Positions 29,301 to 38,416 of a DNA stretch of 64,000 bases are shown piece by piece; within the stretch, counting starts at the first letter, position 1, and each line of letters starts with the position of its first letter. Under the pieces are notes generated by a model. It searched no databases. It saw only the letters and a list, made by a program, of their open reading frames with translations, and was not told the DNA's origin. A program made the position numbers and the translations under genes. Source of the DNA: Ruminococcus sp. (lineage in GTDB: Bacteria; Bacillota; Clostridia; Oscillospirales; Ruminococcaceae); assembly GCA_015066875.1 (NCBI GenBank), contig SVNM01000002.1:23868-87867 (forward strand), written 5' to 3'.

Positions 29301-29861
29301 TTCGATACTGAGGTTTACTCAAATACAGGTGGACAGGCTTCTAAGTCAACTCCTACAGGTGCTATCGCTCAGTTCGCTGCTGCTGGTAAGGCTGTTAAGA
29401 AGAAGGATCTCGCCGGCATCGCTATGAGCTATGGCTATGTTTACGTTGCTCACGTTGCTATGGGTGCTAATATGAACCAGTGTATCAAGGCATTTGCAGA
29501 GGCTGAGGCTTATGATGGTCCTTCAATCATCATCGCTTACGCTCCTTGTATCAACCACGGTATCAAGACCGGTATGGCTACTGCTCAGGCAGAAGAGAAG
29601 AAGGCTGTTGAGGCCGGATACTGGCACCTCTACAGATACAATCCTGCTCTTAAGGAAGAGGGTAAGAATCCTTTCACACTCGATTCCAAGGCTCCTAATA
29701 CTGACGAGTATAAGAACTTCCTTATGGGTGAAGTTCGTTACAATGCTCTTGCAAGACAGAATCCTGAAAGAGCTGAGGCTCTCTTCAACGACGCTGTTGA
29801 GAATGCTAAGGACAGATACGATTACCTTACAAGACTCGTTACACTTTACGGTCAGGACTAA
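26316..29861 (+). CDS. nifJ: Pyruvate:ferredoxin (flavodoxin) oxidoreductase
   Basis: 1181 aa; [30 protein letters not shown]; ferredoxin motifs [13 protein letters not shown] and [12 protein letters not shown]; TPP-binding [20 protein letters not shown]. Confidence 0.98.
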   Translation: [1181 protein letters not shown]

Positions 29862-29914
29862 TTTCTCCTGATACTCAATAAAAAGTCGTTCTGCAAGGAA
29901 GGCGCAAATCCTGC

Positions 29915-29960
29915 AGATATGATAAGTCCCCGTCTCGTACAGAGGCGGGGATACTTTTTT
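29915..29960 (+). terminator. Intrinsic terminator
   Basis: TCCCCGTCTCGTACAGAGGCGGGGATACTTTTTT. Confidence 0.7.
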
Positions 29961-29970
29961 ATATAAAAAT

Positions 29971-30008
29971 AAGCGGTTCAAGGAGGAACTTCCCTGAACC
30001 GCACTTTT
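29971..30008. terminator. Hairpin/terminator between convergent genes
   Basis: AAGCGGTTCAaggaggaacttcccTGAACCGCACTTTTTT. Confidence 0.6.
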
Positions 30009-30021
30009 TTCTGCTTATGAA

Positions 30022-30876
30022 TTATTCTCTTGTAAGCTCTACAACGTCGCCTGTTTCATCAGCCATTGTAAGTGTGTCGCCTGAAATTACGTAACCGCAT
30101 ACTGCAGAATCTTCGTCCATATCAGAGAACAGAGGTGAATCACCTGCAAAAATCTCAATATTCTTTCCGTCTGCTGCATATTCGCACATATCATACTCGA
30201 TAATGAATGCTGTGCCGTCAAGAACGATTGTTGTTTCTGCACCTGCCATACCGTCTGAGAACATTGCTGAAAGCTCGTCATAAAGCATTCCGCCTGTAAG
30301 AACGTACTCGCCGTCAAGTGTTGACTCGTCAGCATCGCCTGTTCTTTCCATTTCCATTACGAACATTGACTCTTCTGCAGTTGCTCCCTCAACATTTACT
30401 GAAACAACCTCGCCGTCATACTCAACAGGAATTTCAACGCCTGACATTACAAGATTCATACCCTCAAAATACATAATTGATGAGTAATCCATTGAAACGC
30501 CCATAATGCCGTCATCGTCGAAGGTGAAGCTGAAGCCCATTTCATCGCTGTACCAGTTTCCTACGAGAGCATCATCAATTGTTCCTGCTTCAACATTTGT
30601 AATGTCGTCAGGATCGATTTCAACATCAGCGGGCTCATCGGAATCTGTATCCTCTTCTGTAGGCTCTTCTTCCTCATCTTCAGTAGTTTCTTCTTCCTCT
30701 TCTTCCTCAGTTGTCTCTTCTTCGTCCTCTTCAGTCGTTTCCTCTTCATCGTCTTCCTTTTCAGAAACACTGCTTGACTTTGTATCCTCCTTATCAGACT
30801 CCTTCTTATCGCCACAGCCTGTAGCACAGACAGTCATAAGTGAAAGTGAAAGTATAAGTGCAAGTAATTTTTTCAT
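30022..30876 (-). CDS. Lipoprotein with highly acidic E/T repeat linker
   Basis: MKKLLALILSLSLMTVCATGCGDKKES lipobox followed by (E)nTTEE(D) repeats. Confidence 0.75.
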   Translation of the reverse strand: MKKLLALILSLSLMTVCATGCGDKKESDKEDTKSSSVSEKEDDEEETTEEDEEETTEEEEEEETTEDEEEEPTEEDTDSDEPADVEIDPDDITNVEAGTIDDALVGNWYSDEMGFSFTFDDDGIMGVSMDYSSIMYFEGMNLVMSGVEIPVEYDGEVVSVNVEGATAEESMFVMEMERTGDADESTLDGEYVLTGGMLYDELSAMFSDGMAGAETTIVLDGTAFIIEYDMCEYAADGKNIEIFAGDSPLFSDMDEDSAVCGYVISGDTLTMADETGDVVELTRE

Positions 30877-31089
30877 ATATGTAACCCTCCATAATTATTT
30901 TTACTCCGTCATTATAGCACGATTAGTTATATTTTTCAAGCATAATTTTTCTGTGATATTTATTCATTATGCAAAACAGAGCCTTTATTGTTGATTTTTG
31001 ACATTAATCACACTGCTTTTTAGTTGCTTTTCACTAAAATTTCTTTTTTACAGGTCACATAATTCTACAGCAGGCTTTCAGCGGAATTA

Positions 31090-31118
31090 TTGACTTTACA
31101 CTGTTTTAATGCTAAAAT
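31090..31118 (+). promoter_or_regulatory. Promoter TTGACT-17-TAAAAT
   Basis: TTGACT 31090-31095, TAAAAT 31113-31118, just upstream of the riboswitch. Confidence 0.7.
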
Positions 31119-31126
31119 ATAGGTAA

Positions 31127-31272
31127 TAAAGGGGAGTAGCTTTACTGCGGATTTTCTGCAGAGTGTCCGTTTCGTCAATACACGCAGTCATCGGAGACTG
31201 TCGGGCGGACAGAGGTTTTTGCCTTAAGCAAGACTTTTATTGCACTTTTTTGTGCAATAAAGGTCTTTTTTT
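31127..31272 (+). ncRNA. yybP-ykoY (manganese) riboswitch with downstream intrinsic terminator
   Basis: AAAGGGGAGTAGC 5' signature, GTCAATACACGC and second-half GTCGGGCGGACAG elements; terminator AAGACTTTTATTGCACttttttGTGCAATAAAGGTCTTTTTTT (31230-31272); upstream of a cation P-type ATPase. Confidence 0.82.
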
Positions 31273-31364
31273 GTTGCTCTTTTTGCTACTGTCCCGGCTC
31301 ATTACGGCTGGCGTTGCCGGAAAACGCAGTTCTCTTTCCGTGAGAACAGAAACGGAGTGCTCTT

Positions 31365-33939
31365 ATGAATTATTTTAATCAGGACGAAAAAACTGTTCTT
31401 GAAGCACTGGGAACCTCTCGTGAAAACGGTCTCAGTGACGCTCAGGTAACAGAAAGCCGTGAAAAACACGGCGCAAATGTAATTGCCGAAGAAAAGCCCA
31501 AAAGCATTTTCAAGGTTTTTCTTGAACAGTTTGCAGACCTTCTCGTAATTATCCTTATCATCGCGTCAATTATCTCTATGCTTACCGATAACGCCGAAAG
31601 TGCCATTGTTATCCTTGTGGTTATCACTATGAACGCTATCCTCGGTACTGTACAGCACGTTAAGGCTCAGAAGTCTCTGGCAAGCCTTAAAGCTATGAGC
31701 TCGCCCAATGCAAGAGTAATCAGAAACGGTCAGCAGGTTGAAATCCCCGCTTCTGAGGTCGTTGTAGGCGATATTCTTCTCATCGAAGCCGGAAACGTTG
31801 CCTCTGCTGACGGACGTATCCTTGAGTCTGCTTCTCTTCAGGTAAACGAAAGTGCTCTTACAGGTGAGTCACTTAACATTCTCAAATCCACAGAAAAAAT
31901 CGACAAAGAAGAGTTACCTCTCGGTGACAGAGTGAATATGATTTACTCAGGCTCTAATATCTCCAACGGACGAGGCGTTGTTGCTGTTACAGGCGTTGGT
32001 ATGGATACCGAGATTGGTAAAATTGCCTCACTTATGCAGAATGCCAAGAAAAAGACCACTCCGCTTCAGGCAAGCCTCAATCAGTTCAGCAAAATTCTTT
32101 CCTTCGTTATTATAGGAATTTGTATCGTTGTTTTTCTGCTTACAAAATTTATCAACGGACAGGCTTTGGACGATGCTCTTATGTTTGCTATCGCTCTTGC
32201 TGTTGCAGCTATTCCAGAAGCTCTCAGCTCTATTATTACTATATCCCTTGCTATCGGTACACAGAAAATGTCCAGGCAGAAGGCTATTATCAAGGACCTT
32301 AAGGCTGTTGAGGGACTGGGCTGTGTTTCAATTATCTGCTCAGACAAGACAGGTACTCTCACACAGAATAAAATGACTGTACGTGATACAACAGCTCCCA
32401 CCTTCAAGGCTACTCAGGAGCTTAAGCTGGCTATGGCACTCTGTAACGATGCCGCTATGTCTGAAAACGGCTGGCTGGGAGATCCTACAGAAACTGCTCT
32501 TTCAGCTTACCTTACCGAAGCTGAATATAATAAAATCCGTACAGAAAATCCTCGTATCGACGAAATTCCCTTCGACAGCGACAGAAAGCTTATGACTACC
32601 GTGCATATGTTCGGTTCTGAGCGTACCGCTTACACCAAGGGCGCTATGGACGTGCTTCTGCCCAGACTCAGATATGTCGTTGAGGATGAGGATATCCGTC
32701 CTATCAATCCTGAGGATCTTGAAGAAATCAGAAAGGCAAACCTTGAATATTCCGAAAACGGTATGCGTGTTCTGGCTTTTGCAAAGAAAATCCTTAATAG
32801 ACTCTGCTATAACTCTTGAGGACGAGTGCGATTACGCTTATGTAGGTCTTGTCGCTATGACCGATCCTCCCCGTGAGGAAAGCAAGACTGCCGTTGCAGA
32901 CTGTATCTCCGCAGGCATCAAGCCTATTATGATCACAGGCGACCACAAGCTTACCGCTATGGCTATCGCTAAGGAAATCGGTATCTTCAAGGAAGGCGAC
33001 AAGTGCCTTGACGGTACCGAGCTCGACGCTATTTCAGATGAAGAGCTTTCTGCTCAGCTTGAACAGATCTCTGTTTACGCAAGAGTTTCTCCTGTTCATA
33101 AAATCAGAATTGTTGACCTGTGGCAACAGAAAAACAAGGTAGTTGCTATGACAGGTGACGGTGTAAACGACGCTCCCGCACTTAAAAAGGCTGATATCGG
33201 TGTTGCTATGGGTATCACAGGTACCGAGGTTTCAAAGGACGCTGCTTCTATGATACTTGCCGACGACAACTTTGCTACCATTGTTAAGGCTGTTGCTAAC
33301 GGACGCTGTATCTACGGTAATATCAAAAACGCTATAAAGTTCCTGCTCGCAGGAAATACTGCTGCAATTATCGTGGTTCTTATTACTACTTTCTTCAATC
33401 TGCCACTGCCCTTTACTCCTGTACATCTTCTCTTCATCAACCTTCTTACCGACTCGCTTCCCGCTCTTGCCCTTTGTATGGAGCCTATGCAACCCGGTGT
33501 TATGAATGAAAAGCCACGTTCATCAAACGAATCTATCCTCAATAAGGAAACAGGCGTTTATATCCTCTTCCACAGTATCGTTATCGCTGTCTGTGTAATG
33601 ATCGCATTTATGATAGGCAATCAGGTTTCCGGAACTCTTGCAAGTACTATGGCTTTTGCTGTTCTTTGTCTTGCACGTCTCTTTGAGGGATTTGACAGCA
33701 GAGGTAAGTATTCTCTTGCTAAGCTTGGCTTTACAACCAATATGTTCTCTGTCGGAGCTTTCCTCGCAGGTGCAGGCTTCCTTGCCTGTGCGCTGTTTAT
33801 TACTCCCCTTCACGGCTTTATGAACATCGACAGTGCTTTCACAATGACAAATGCTCTTCAGGTTCTCGGTCTTGCATTTGTTCCCTTTGCAGTTACCCAG
33901 ATAGCAAGAATGATCAGAGAGGCTGTTACAAAGAAATAA
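31365..33939 (+). pseudogene. P-type cation (Ca/Mn-type) ATPase split by a one-nucleotide frameshift at ~32785-32797
   Basis: ORF 31365-32819 has the DKTGTLT phosphorylation motif and ends FAKKILNRLCYNS*; the next frame continues KSLIDSAITLEDECDYAYVGLVAMTDPPREESK... with TGDGVNDAPALKKADIG to 33939. Confidence 0.85.
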
Positions 33940-33954
33940 TCACACCTTGACGGA

Positions 33955-33980
33955 CGATGCATAATCGTCTGCCTTTTTTA
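33955..33980 (+). terminator. Intrinsic terminator
   Basis: GACGATgcataATCGTCTGCCTTTTTT after the ATPase. Confidence 0.6.
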
Positions 33981-34143
33981 TGCCGTCAGCTCCAGGCTTG
34001 GCAATGTCACCAAAAAATATACTGATAATATGTTACATATGCAAAAAAATTAAAAAATACGTGACTTTTATGCGGTAATGTGTTATAATTATTCTGTAGG
34101 AGAGTTTTCTCCCGAATACCAAATAAAAAGAGAGGAATTCAGA

Positions 34144-35250
34144 ATGGACAGCAATTATTACAACCGCAGACCAAGAAAAAGAGTCACCAGAAAAATGGCT
34201 CGCAGACGACAGCTTACAGCTCTTGCCGTAATACTTATCCTATTAATTGTAGGTATAGCTCTTATCTGTAATGCCTGCTCGAAAAATGACGATGACAAGG
34301 GCGATACAAAGCCTTCGGTTACTACAACTACCACAACCACAATTACTACCACAACCACAACTACAACTACTGTTCCCGTAGTTACCGCAGATCCCAACGA
34401 CCCCAATACTATTACAGGTCTTACCCTCGATAAGTACTCTGTTGAAGTTCAGGTGGGTGAAAAGGATATGCCCTGGGTTACAATGACTCCCGCTTCTTCT
34501 ACAGAAAAGGGCGAGATCTGGGTAAGCTCTGATCCCACTATCGCTACTGTAGACCATATAGGAAACATTACAGGCGTTTCTCCCGGAAGCTGTTTTGTTA
34601 CCGTTACATCAGAAAATAATCCCGCAATCTATGCTGAGGTCAAGGTTACTGTTTACGGCGAAACAGGTGGAATTGCCCAGACTTCTGAGACTCCCACCAA
34701 CGCTGACACTACCGAGGCTCCTTCAGCTTCATCTGCTGAGCTTACCTATATAAACGGAATTTTAATCGCCAACAAGACATATGCTCTTCCGGCTGATTAT
34801 GCTCCCGGACTTGACAAAACAACTGAATCACAATTCAACGCCCTTTCTGCTGCTGCCGCAGCAGAGGGGCTCAATATTTGGCTGGCGTCGGGATATCGTG
34901 ACTACGATTATCAGAAACGTATCTACAATAACTATTCCAGCATCTACGGAAGTGATACTGCTGATACCTTTTCGGCTCGTCCGGGACATTCCGAACATCA
35001 GACAGGTCTTGCCATTGATGTAAACTCTATCGACGACTCCTTTGCAGGAACTCCCGAAGCTGAATGGCTTGCAGTGCACGCTCACGAATATGGCTTTATT
35101 ATCCGCTATCCCAAGGGCAAGGAGCATATCACAGGCTATAAGTACGAGCCCTGGCATATCCGCTATCTCGGTGTGGATACCGCAACTAAGGTTTACAACA
35201 GCGGTCTTACTCTTGAAGAATATCTTGGAATTACCTCTTCATATCAATAA
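34144..35250 (+). CDS. Membrane-anchored M15-type D-Ala-D-Ala carboxypeptidase (VanY-like) with Big2-like domain
   Basis: TM, Thr-rich linker, Ig-like repeat, then LASGYRDYDYQKRIYNNY...FSARPGHSEHQTGLAIDV...EPWHIRYLG. Confidence 0.9.
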   Translation: MDSNYYNRRPRKRVTRKMARRRQLTALAVILILLIVGIALICNACSKNDDDKGDTKPSVTTTTTTTITTTTTTTTTVPVVTADPNDPNTITGLTLDKYSVEVQVGEKDMPWVTMTPASSTEKGEIWVSSDPTIATVDHIGNITGVSPGSCFVTVTSENNPAIYAEVKVTVYGETGGIAQTSETPTNADTTEAPSASSAELTYINGILIANKTYALPADYAPGLDKTTESQFNALSAAAAAEGLNIWLASGYRDYDYQKRIYNNYSSIYGSDTADTFSARPGHSEHQTGLAIDVNSIDDSFAGTPEAEWLAVHAHEYGFIIRYPKGKEHITGYKYEPWHIRYLGVDTATKVYNSGLTLEEYLGITSSYQ

Positions 35251-35263
35251 TAAAAGTGTTTAA

Positions 35264-35290
35264 GCTCCCTTATGGGAGTTTATTTTTTGC
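35264..35290 (+). terminator. Intrinsic terminator
   Basis: AAGCTCCCTTATGGGAGTTTATTTTTT. Confidence 0.6.
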
Positions 35291-35444
35291 TGTTTATAAC
35301 AAAGACTTCACATTGTTTTTGTGCAACTATACAAATCTGAAATTTATTTTTTTCTTATTCAACCGCTTTCGGTTGAACGACGCCTCTTTTTTGAGCTCTT
35401 GTGAACGGTAGTTATCCGCTAAGAACCAAAAGGAGGTCTTTTTT

Positions 35445-35936
35445 ATGTCAGATAACACTCTCCAGCAGAAAAGAAAAGCCTTCTGCTGTAATTACGTTCT
35501 TCTTGGAAATGTTGCCGAGGCTTCTGTAAGGGCAGGCTTTGACAAGTCTACAGCTCTGCTCGACGGTATCGACTGCCTTCGCTCTGCTTCCTGCCAAAGA
35601 CTGATTTCACGGCTGAGAGGTGCTCTTTCAGACGGCGGAAATGTCACTGCGGGGCTCAAGCGACTGGCTTTCGGCAACTGCTGTGACGCTGTTTACCTTG
35701 TTTTTGCAGACGAGCTTCCTCCCGCTGACGTAATTGCCGGGCTTGACCTGTTCAACGTTTCGGAAATCAAACGTGTCAAGGGCGGAGGCGTCGAGGTAAA
35801 ATTCTTCGACAGACAGAAGGCTCTGGAAAAGCTCTTTGAGCTGGAAAACTCTTACTCAGATCGTGACAGTGCAGTTTCTCTCATTGAGGCTCTTACCGAC
35901 AATCCCGCAAGGGAGGCTGATTTCTTTGAAGATTAA
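35445..35936 (+). CDS. Phage terminase small subunit (PBSX XtmA-like)
   Basis: 163 aa; QKRKAFCCNYVLLGNVAEASVRAGFDKSTA N-terminal HTH-like; immediately precedes the large terminase. Confidence 0.8.
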   Translation: MSDNTLQQKRKAFCCNYVLLGNVAEASVRAGFDKSTALLDGIDCLRSASCQRLISRLRGALSDGGNVTAGLKRLAFGNCCDAVYLVFADELPPADVIAGLDLFNVSEIKRVKGGGVEVKFFDRQKALEKLFELENSYSDRDSAVSLIEALTDNPAREADFFED

Positions 35937-37173
35937 AAGGCTTTCGGATAAGCAGAAGCTCACTATGAACTGGTGGTCTAAGCCCGAATATCAGGGCTAT
36001 GACGCTATAATCTGCGACGGAGCCGTAAGAAGCGGTAAAACTCTTTCAATGTCGCTGGGATTTGTCTTCTGGGCTTCGGTATCCTTCAACGGCAGTACCT
36101 TCGCTATGTGCGGAAAAACCGTAACCTCGCTGAGAAGAAACGTTGTTACTCCCCTTATGAGTATGCTTTCAGAGCTGGGGTTTACCTGCTGTGAAAAGGT
36201 TAGCCGAAGCTATATCGACATTACTCTGCTGGGAAGGACCAACCGCTTTTATCTGTTCGGTGGCAAGGACGAGGGCTCGGCTTCGCTTATTCAGGGCATT
36301 ACTCTTTCGGGAGTTTTCCTTGACGAAGTTGCTCTTATGCCACGCTCCTTCGTAGAACAGGCTCTGGCAAGATGCTCGGTAAACGGTTCAAAGCTGTGGT
36401 TCAACTGCAATCCCGATAATCCCGCACACTGGTTCTACACAGAGTGGATCAGAAAGGCTGAGCAAAAGCGTGCCCTTTACCTCCACTTTACTATGGAGGA
36501 CAACCCTTCGCTGTCGCAAAAGCTGAAAAACCGATACAAGAGACTCTATTCAGGAGCCTTCTACGAAAGGTTTGTGCTGGGCAGATGGACTGCGTCAGAA
36601 GGTATCGTCTACCCAATGTTCAATCGTGAAAGCCACGTTTTTTCGGGAGATATCAGCTGTGAAAGGTATGTCATTTCCTGTGATTACGGTACGGTAAATC
36701 CCTCTTCCTTCGGCTTATGGGGCTATAGCAACGGAAAATGGCACCGCATACGTGAATACTACTATTCCTCAAGACGTGAAGGTATTTCACGCACTGATGA
36801 GGAGCATTATTCGGCTCTGAAAAAGCTTGCAGACGGTCTTTCAATCGAAAAAGTCATTGTAGACCCTTCCGCCTCAAGCTTTATCGAGTGTATCCGCAGA
36901 CACGGGAAATTCAGAGTCGTTAAGGCAGATAACGATGTTGTTACGGGTATCAGACGTGTGTGTGCCGTTTTAAAGCAGAATCAGCTTATGATTTCAGATT
37001 CCTGCACCGATATTTTAAGAGAGTTTTCACTGTACCGCTGGAATGAAAAATCAGCAGGCGACTTTCCCGTTAAGGAAAACGATCACGCTATGGACGATAT
37101 GCGGTATTTCGTTTCGGAAATGCTTTCAGACAAATCCGATGACGGATTTTTTGCACTTTCAGTTTCAAGATAA
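35926..37173 (+). CDS. Phage terminase large subunit (PBSX family); TTG start proposed
   Basis: Walker A CDGAVRSGKTLSMS, Walker B GVFLDEVALM, nuclease-like YVISCDYGTVNPSSFGLWGY; TTG 35926 with RBS gggagg 9 nt upstream. Confidence 0.92.
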   Translation: MKIKRLSDKQKLTMNWWSKPEYQGYDAIICDGAVRSGKTLSMSLGFVFWASVSFNGSTFAMCGKTVTSLRRNVVTPLMSMLSELGFTCCEKVSRSYIDITLLGRTNRFYLFGGKDEGSASLIQGITLSGVFLDEVALMPRSFVEQALARCSVNGSKLWFNCNPDNPAHWFYTEWIRKAEQKRALYLHFTMEDNPSLSQKLKNRYKRLYSGAFYERFVLGRWTASEGIVYPMFNRESHVFSGDISCERYVISCDYGTVNPSSFGLWGYSNGKWHRIREYYYSSRREGISRTDEEHYSALKKLADGLSIEKVIVDPSASSFIECIRRHGKFRVVKADNDVVTGIRRVCAVLKQNQLMISDSCTDILREFSLYRWNEKSAGDFPVKENDHAMDDMRYFVSEMLSDKSDDGFFALSVSR

Positions 37174-37219
37174 CCACTATAAGATAACTACTGTTCAATT
37201 CTCTTATTAAGGAGGAAAA

Positions 37220-38395
37220 ATGAAGCTTTTCAGAAAAAAAGAAAAAAACGGCTCTGTTGCAAAAAAGTCTCAGACAATTTATGCGCCTGAGCTTTACGGA
37301 GCTCAACGCTCATGCAGTGATGAATTCTCTCTTCCTGCCTCTGCCGAGTCTTTTGAAATGGAGCTCTACGACAGGCTGAGGTACTCTGTGCCCATTATCG
37401 ACGCTTCTCTTATGAAAATCGTCCGCCTTACAGGAGGCTTCCGTGTAATCTGCTCTGACGAAAAATATCAGAGCCAGCTGGATACGTTCCTTTCCGAAGT
37501 TCCTGTTGGCAATACAGGCAAGTCTATAAACGCTTTTGCAGATTGCTTTCTTGATAATCTTCTTACCTACGGAAGCGCTGTTGCTGAGCTTGTACCCGAT
37601 ATTCAGGGCAGATGCATCGCCGGAATTTACACTGGAAATCCCACCAACGTTAAGATTGTCACAGGGAAAAATCCCTTTGTCCGCCGTTACTGTGTAAAGC
37701 AGAGCGACGGCTCATACTCGGAAATCAGACACCCTGAGAGAATTCTCTATTCTTCCCTTACAGGCGGACATTCAGTGCTTCGCGGACTTCCCGCACTCAG
37801 CGGTATTCTTATGAAGATTTACCGCTGTATCGGTCAGAATTTTGACCGTGCAGGCAATGTGCGCTATGCCGTAACCTACCGCCCCTCAGGTGATGTGGGT
37901 GATGTTACTGCCTCTAAGGAGCGTGCTCTGCAGATTGCCCGTGAGTGGTCTGACGGTATGAACTGTGCCAAGTACGGACAGGTTAAGGACTTTATTGCTG
38001 TGGGAGATATCGACATCAAGGTTATCGGTGCCGAAAACCAGATGTTTGATACAAATATTCCCGTTCGTCAGCTTCTTGAACAGCTTATTGCCAAGCTTTC
38101 GATACCACCTTTTCTGCTTGGTCTCAGCTGGAGCTCTACCGAAAGAATGTCCTCACAGCAGGCGGATATTCTCACCACAGAGCTTGAATACTACAGACGA
38201 ATTCTCACACCCGTTATCCGTGATATAGGCAACGCCTACCTCTGCTCAAGAGGCTACAACGCTGTTTGCCGTGTTGAGTGGGATAACATCAATCTTCAGG
38301 ACGAACAGGCTCTTGCAGATGCTCGTCTTAAAAACGCTCAGGCAAGGGAAATCGAAATGCGTCTTGCGGGCGTTTCAGAAGAAAACAACGATTAA
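37220..38395 (+). CDS. Phage portal protein
   Basis: 391 aa; portal-like sequence and position directly after TerL; RBS aaggagg. Confidence 0.8.
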   Translation: MKLFRKKEKNGSVAKKSQTIYAPELYGAQRSCSDEFSLPASAESFEMELYDRLRYSVPIIDASLMKIVRLTGGFRVICSDEKYQSQLDTFLSEVPVGNTGKSINAFADCFLDNLLTYGSAVAELVPDIQGRCIAGIYTGNPTNVKIVTGKNPFVRRYCVKQSDGSYSEIRHPERILYSSLTGGHSVLRGLPALSGILMKIYRCIGQNFDRAGNVRYAVTYRPSGDVGDVTASKERALQIAREWSDGMNCAKYGQVKDFIAVGDIDIKVIGAENQMFDTNIPVRQLLEQLIAKLSIPPFLLGLSWSSTERMSSQQADILTTELEYYRRILTPVIRDIGNAYLCSRGYNAVCRVEWDNINLQDEQALADARLKNAQAREIEMRLAGVSEENND

Positions 38396-38416
38396 TTTTT
38401 TATGGAGGATATTTTT

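Noticed and set aside
30561-30827. Lys/Arg-rich minus ORF overlapping the acidic lipoprotein
   Set aside because: Alternative frame of the E/T-rich repeat; compositional artefact.
32674-33939. Independent 421-aa protein starting at 32674
   Set aside because: Its N-terminus is an out-of-frame overlap with the ATPase; it is the C-terminal half after the frameshift.
35836-35925. TerL starting at 35836 (MSWKTLTQIV...)
   Set aside because: This part overlaps TerS in another frame; TTG 35926 with a well-spaced gggagg RBS is more plausible.
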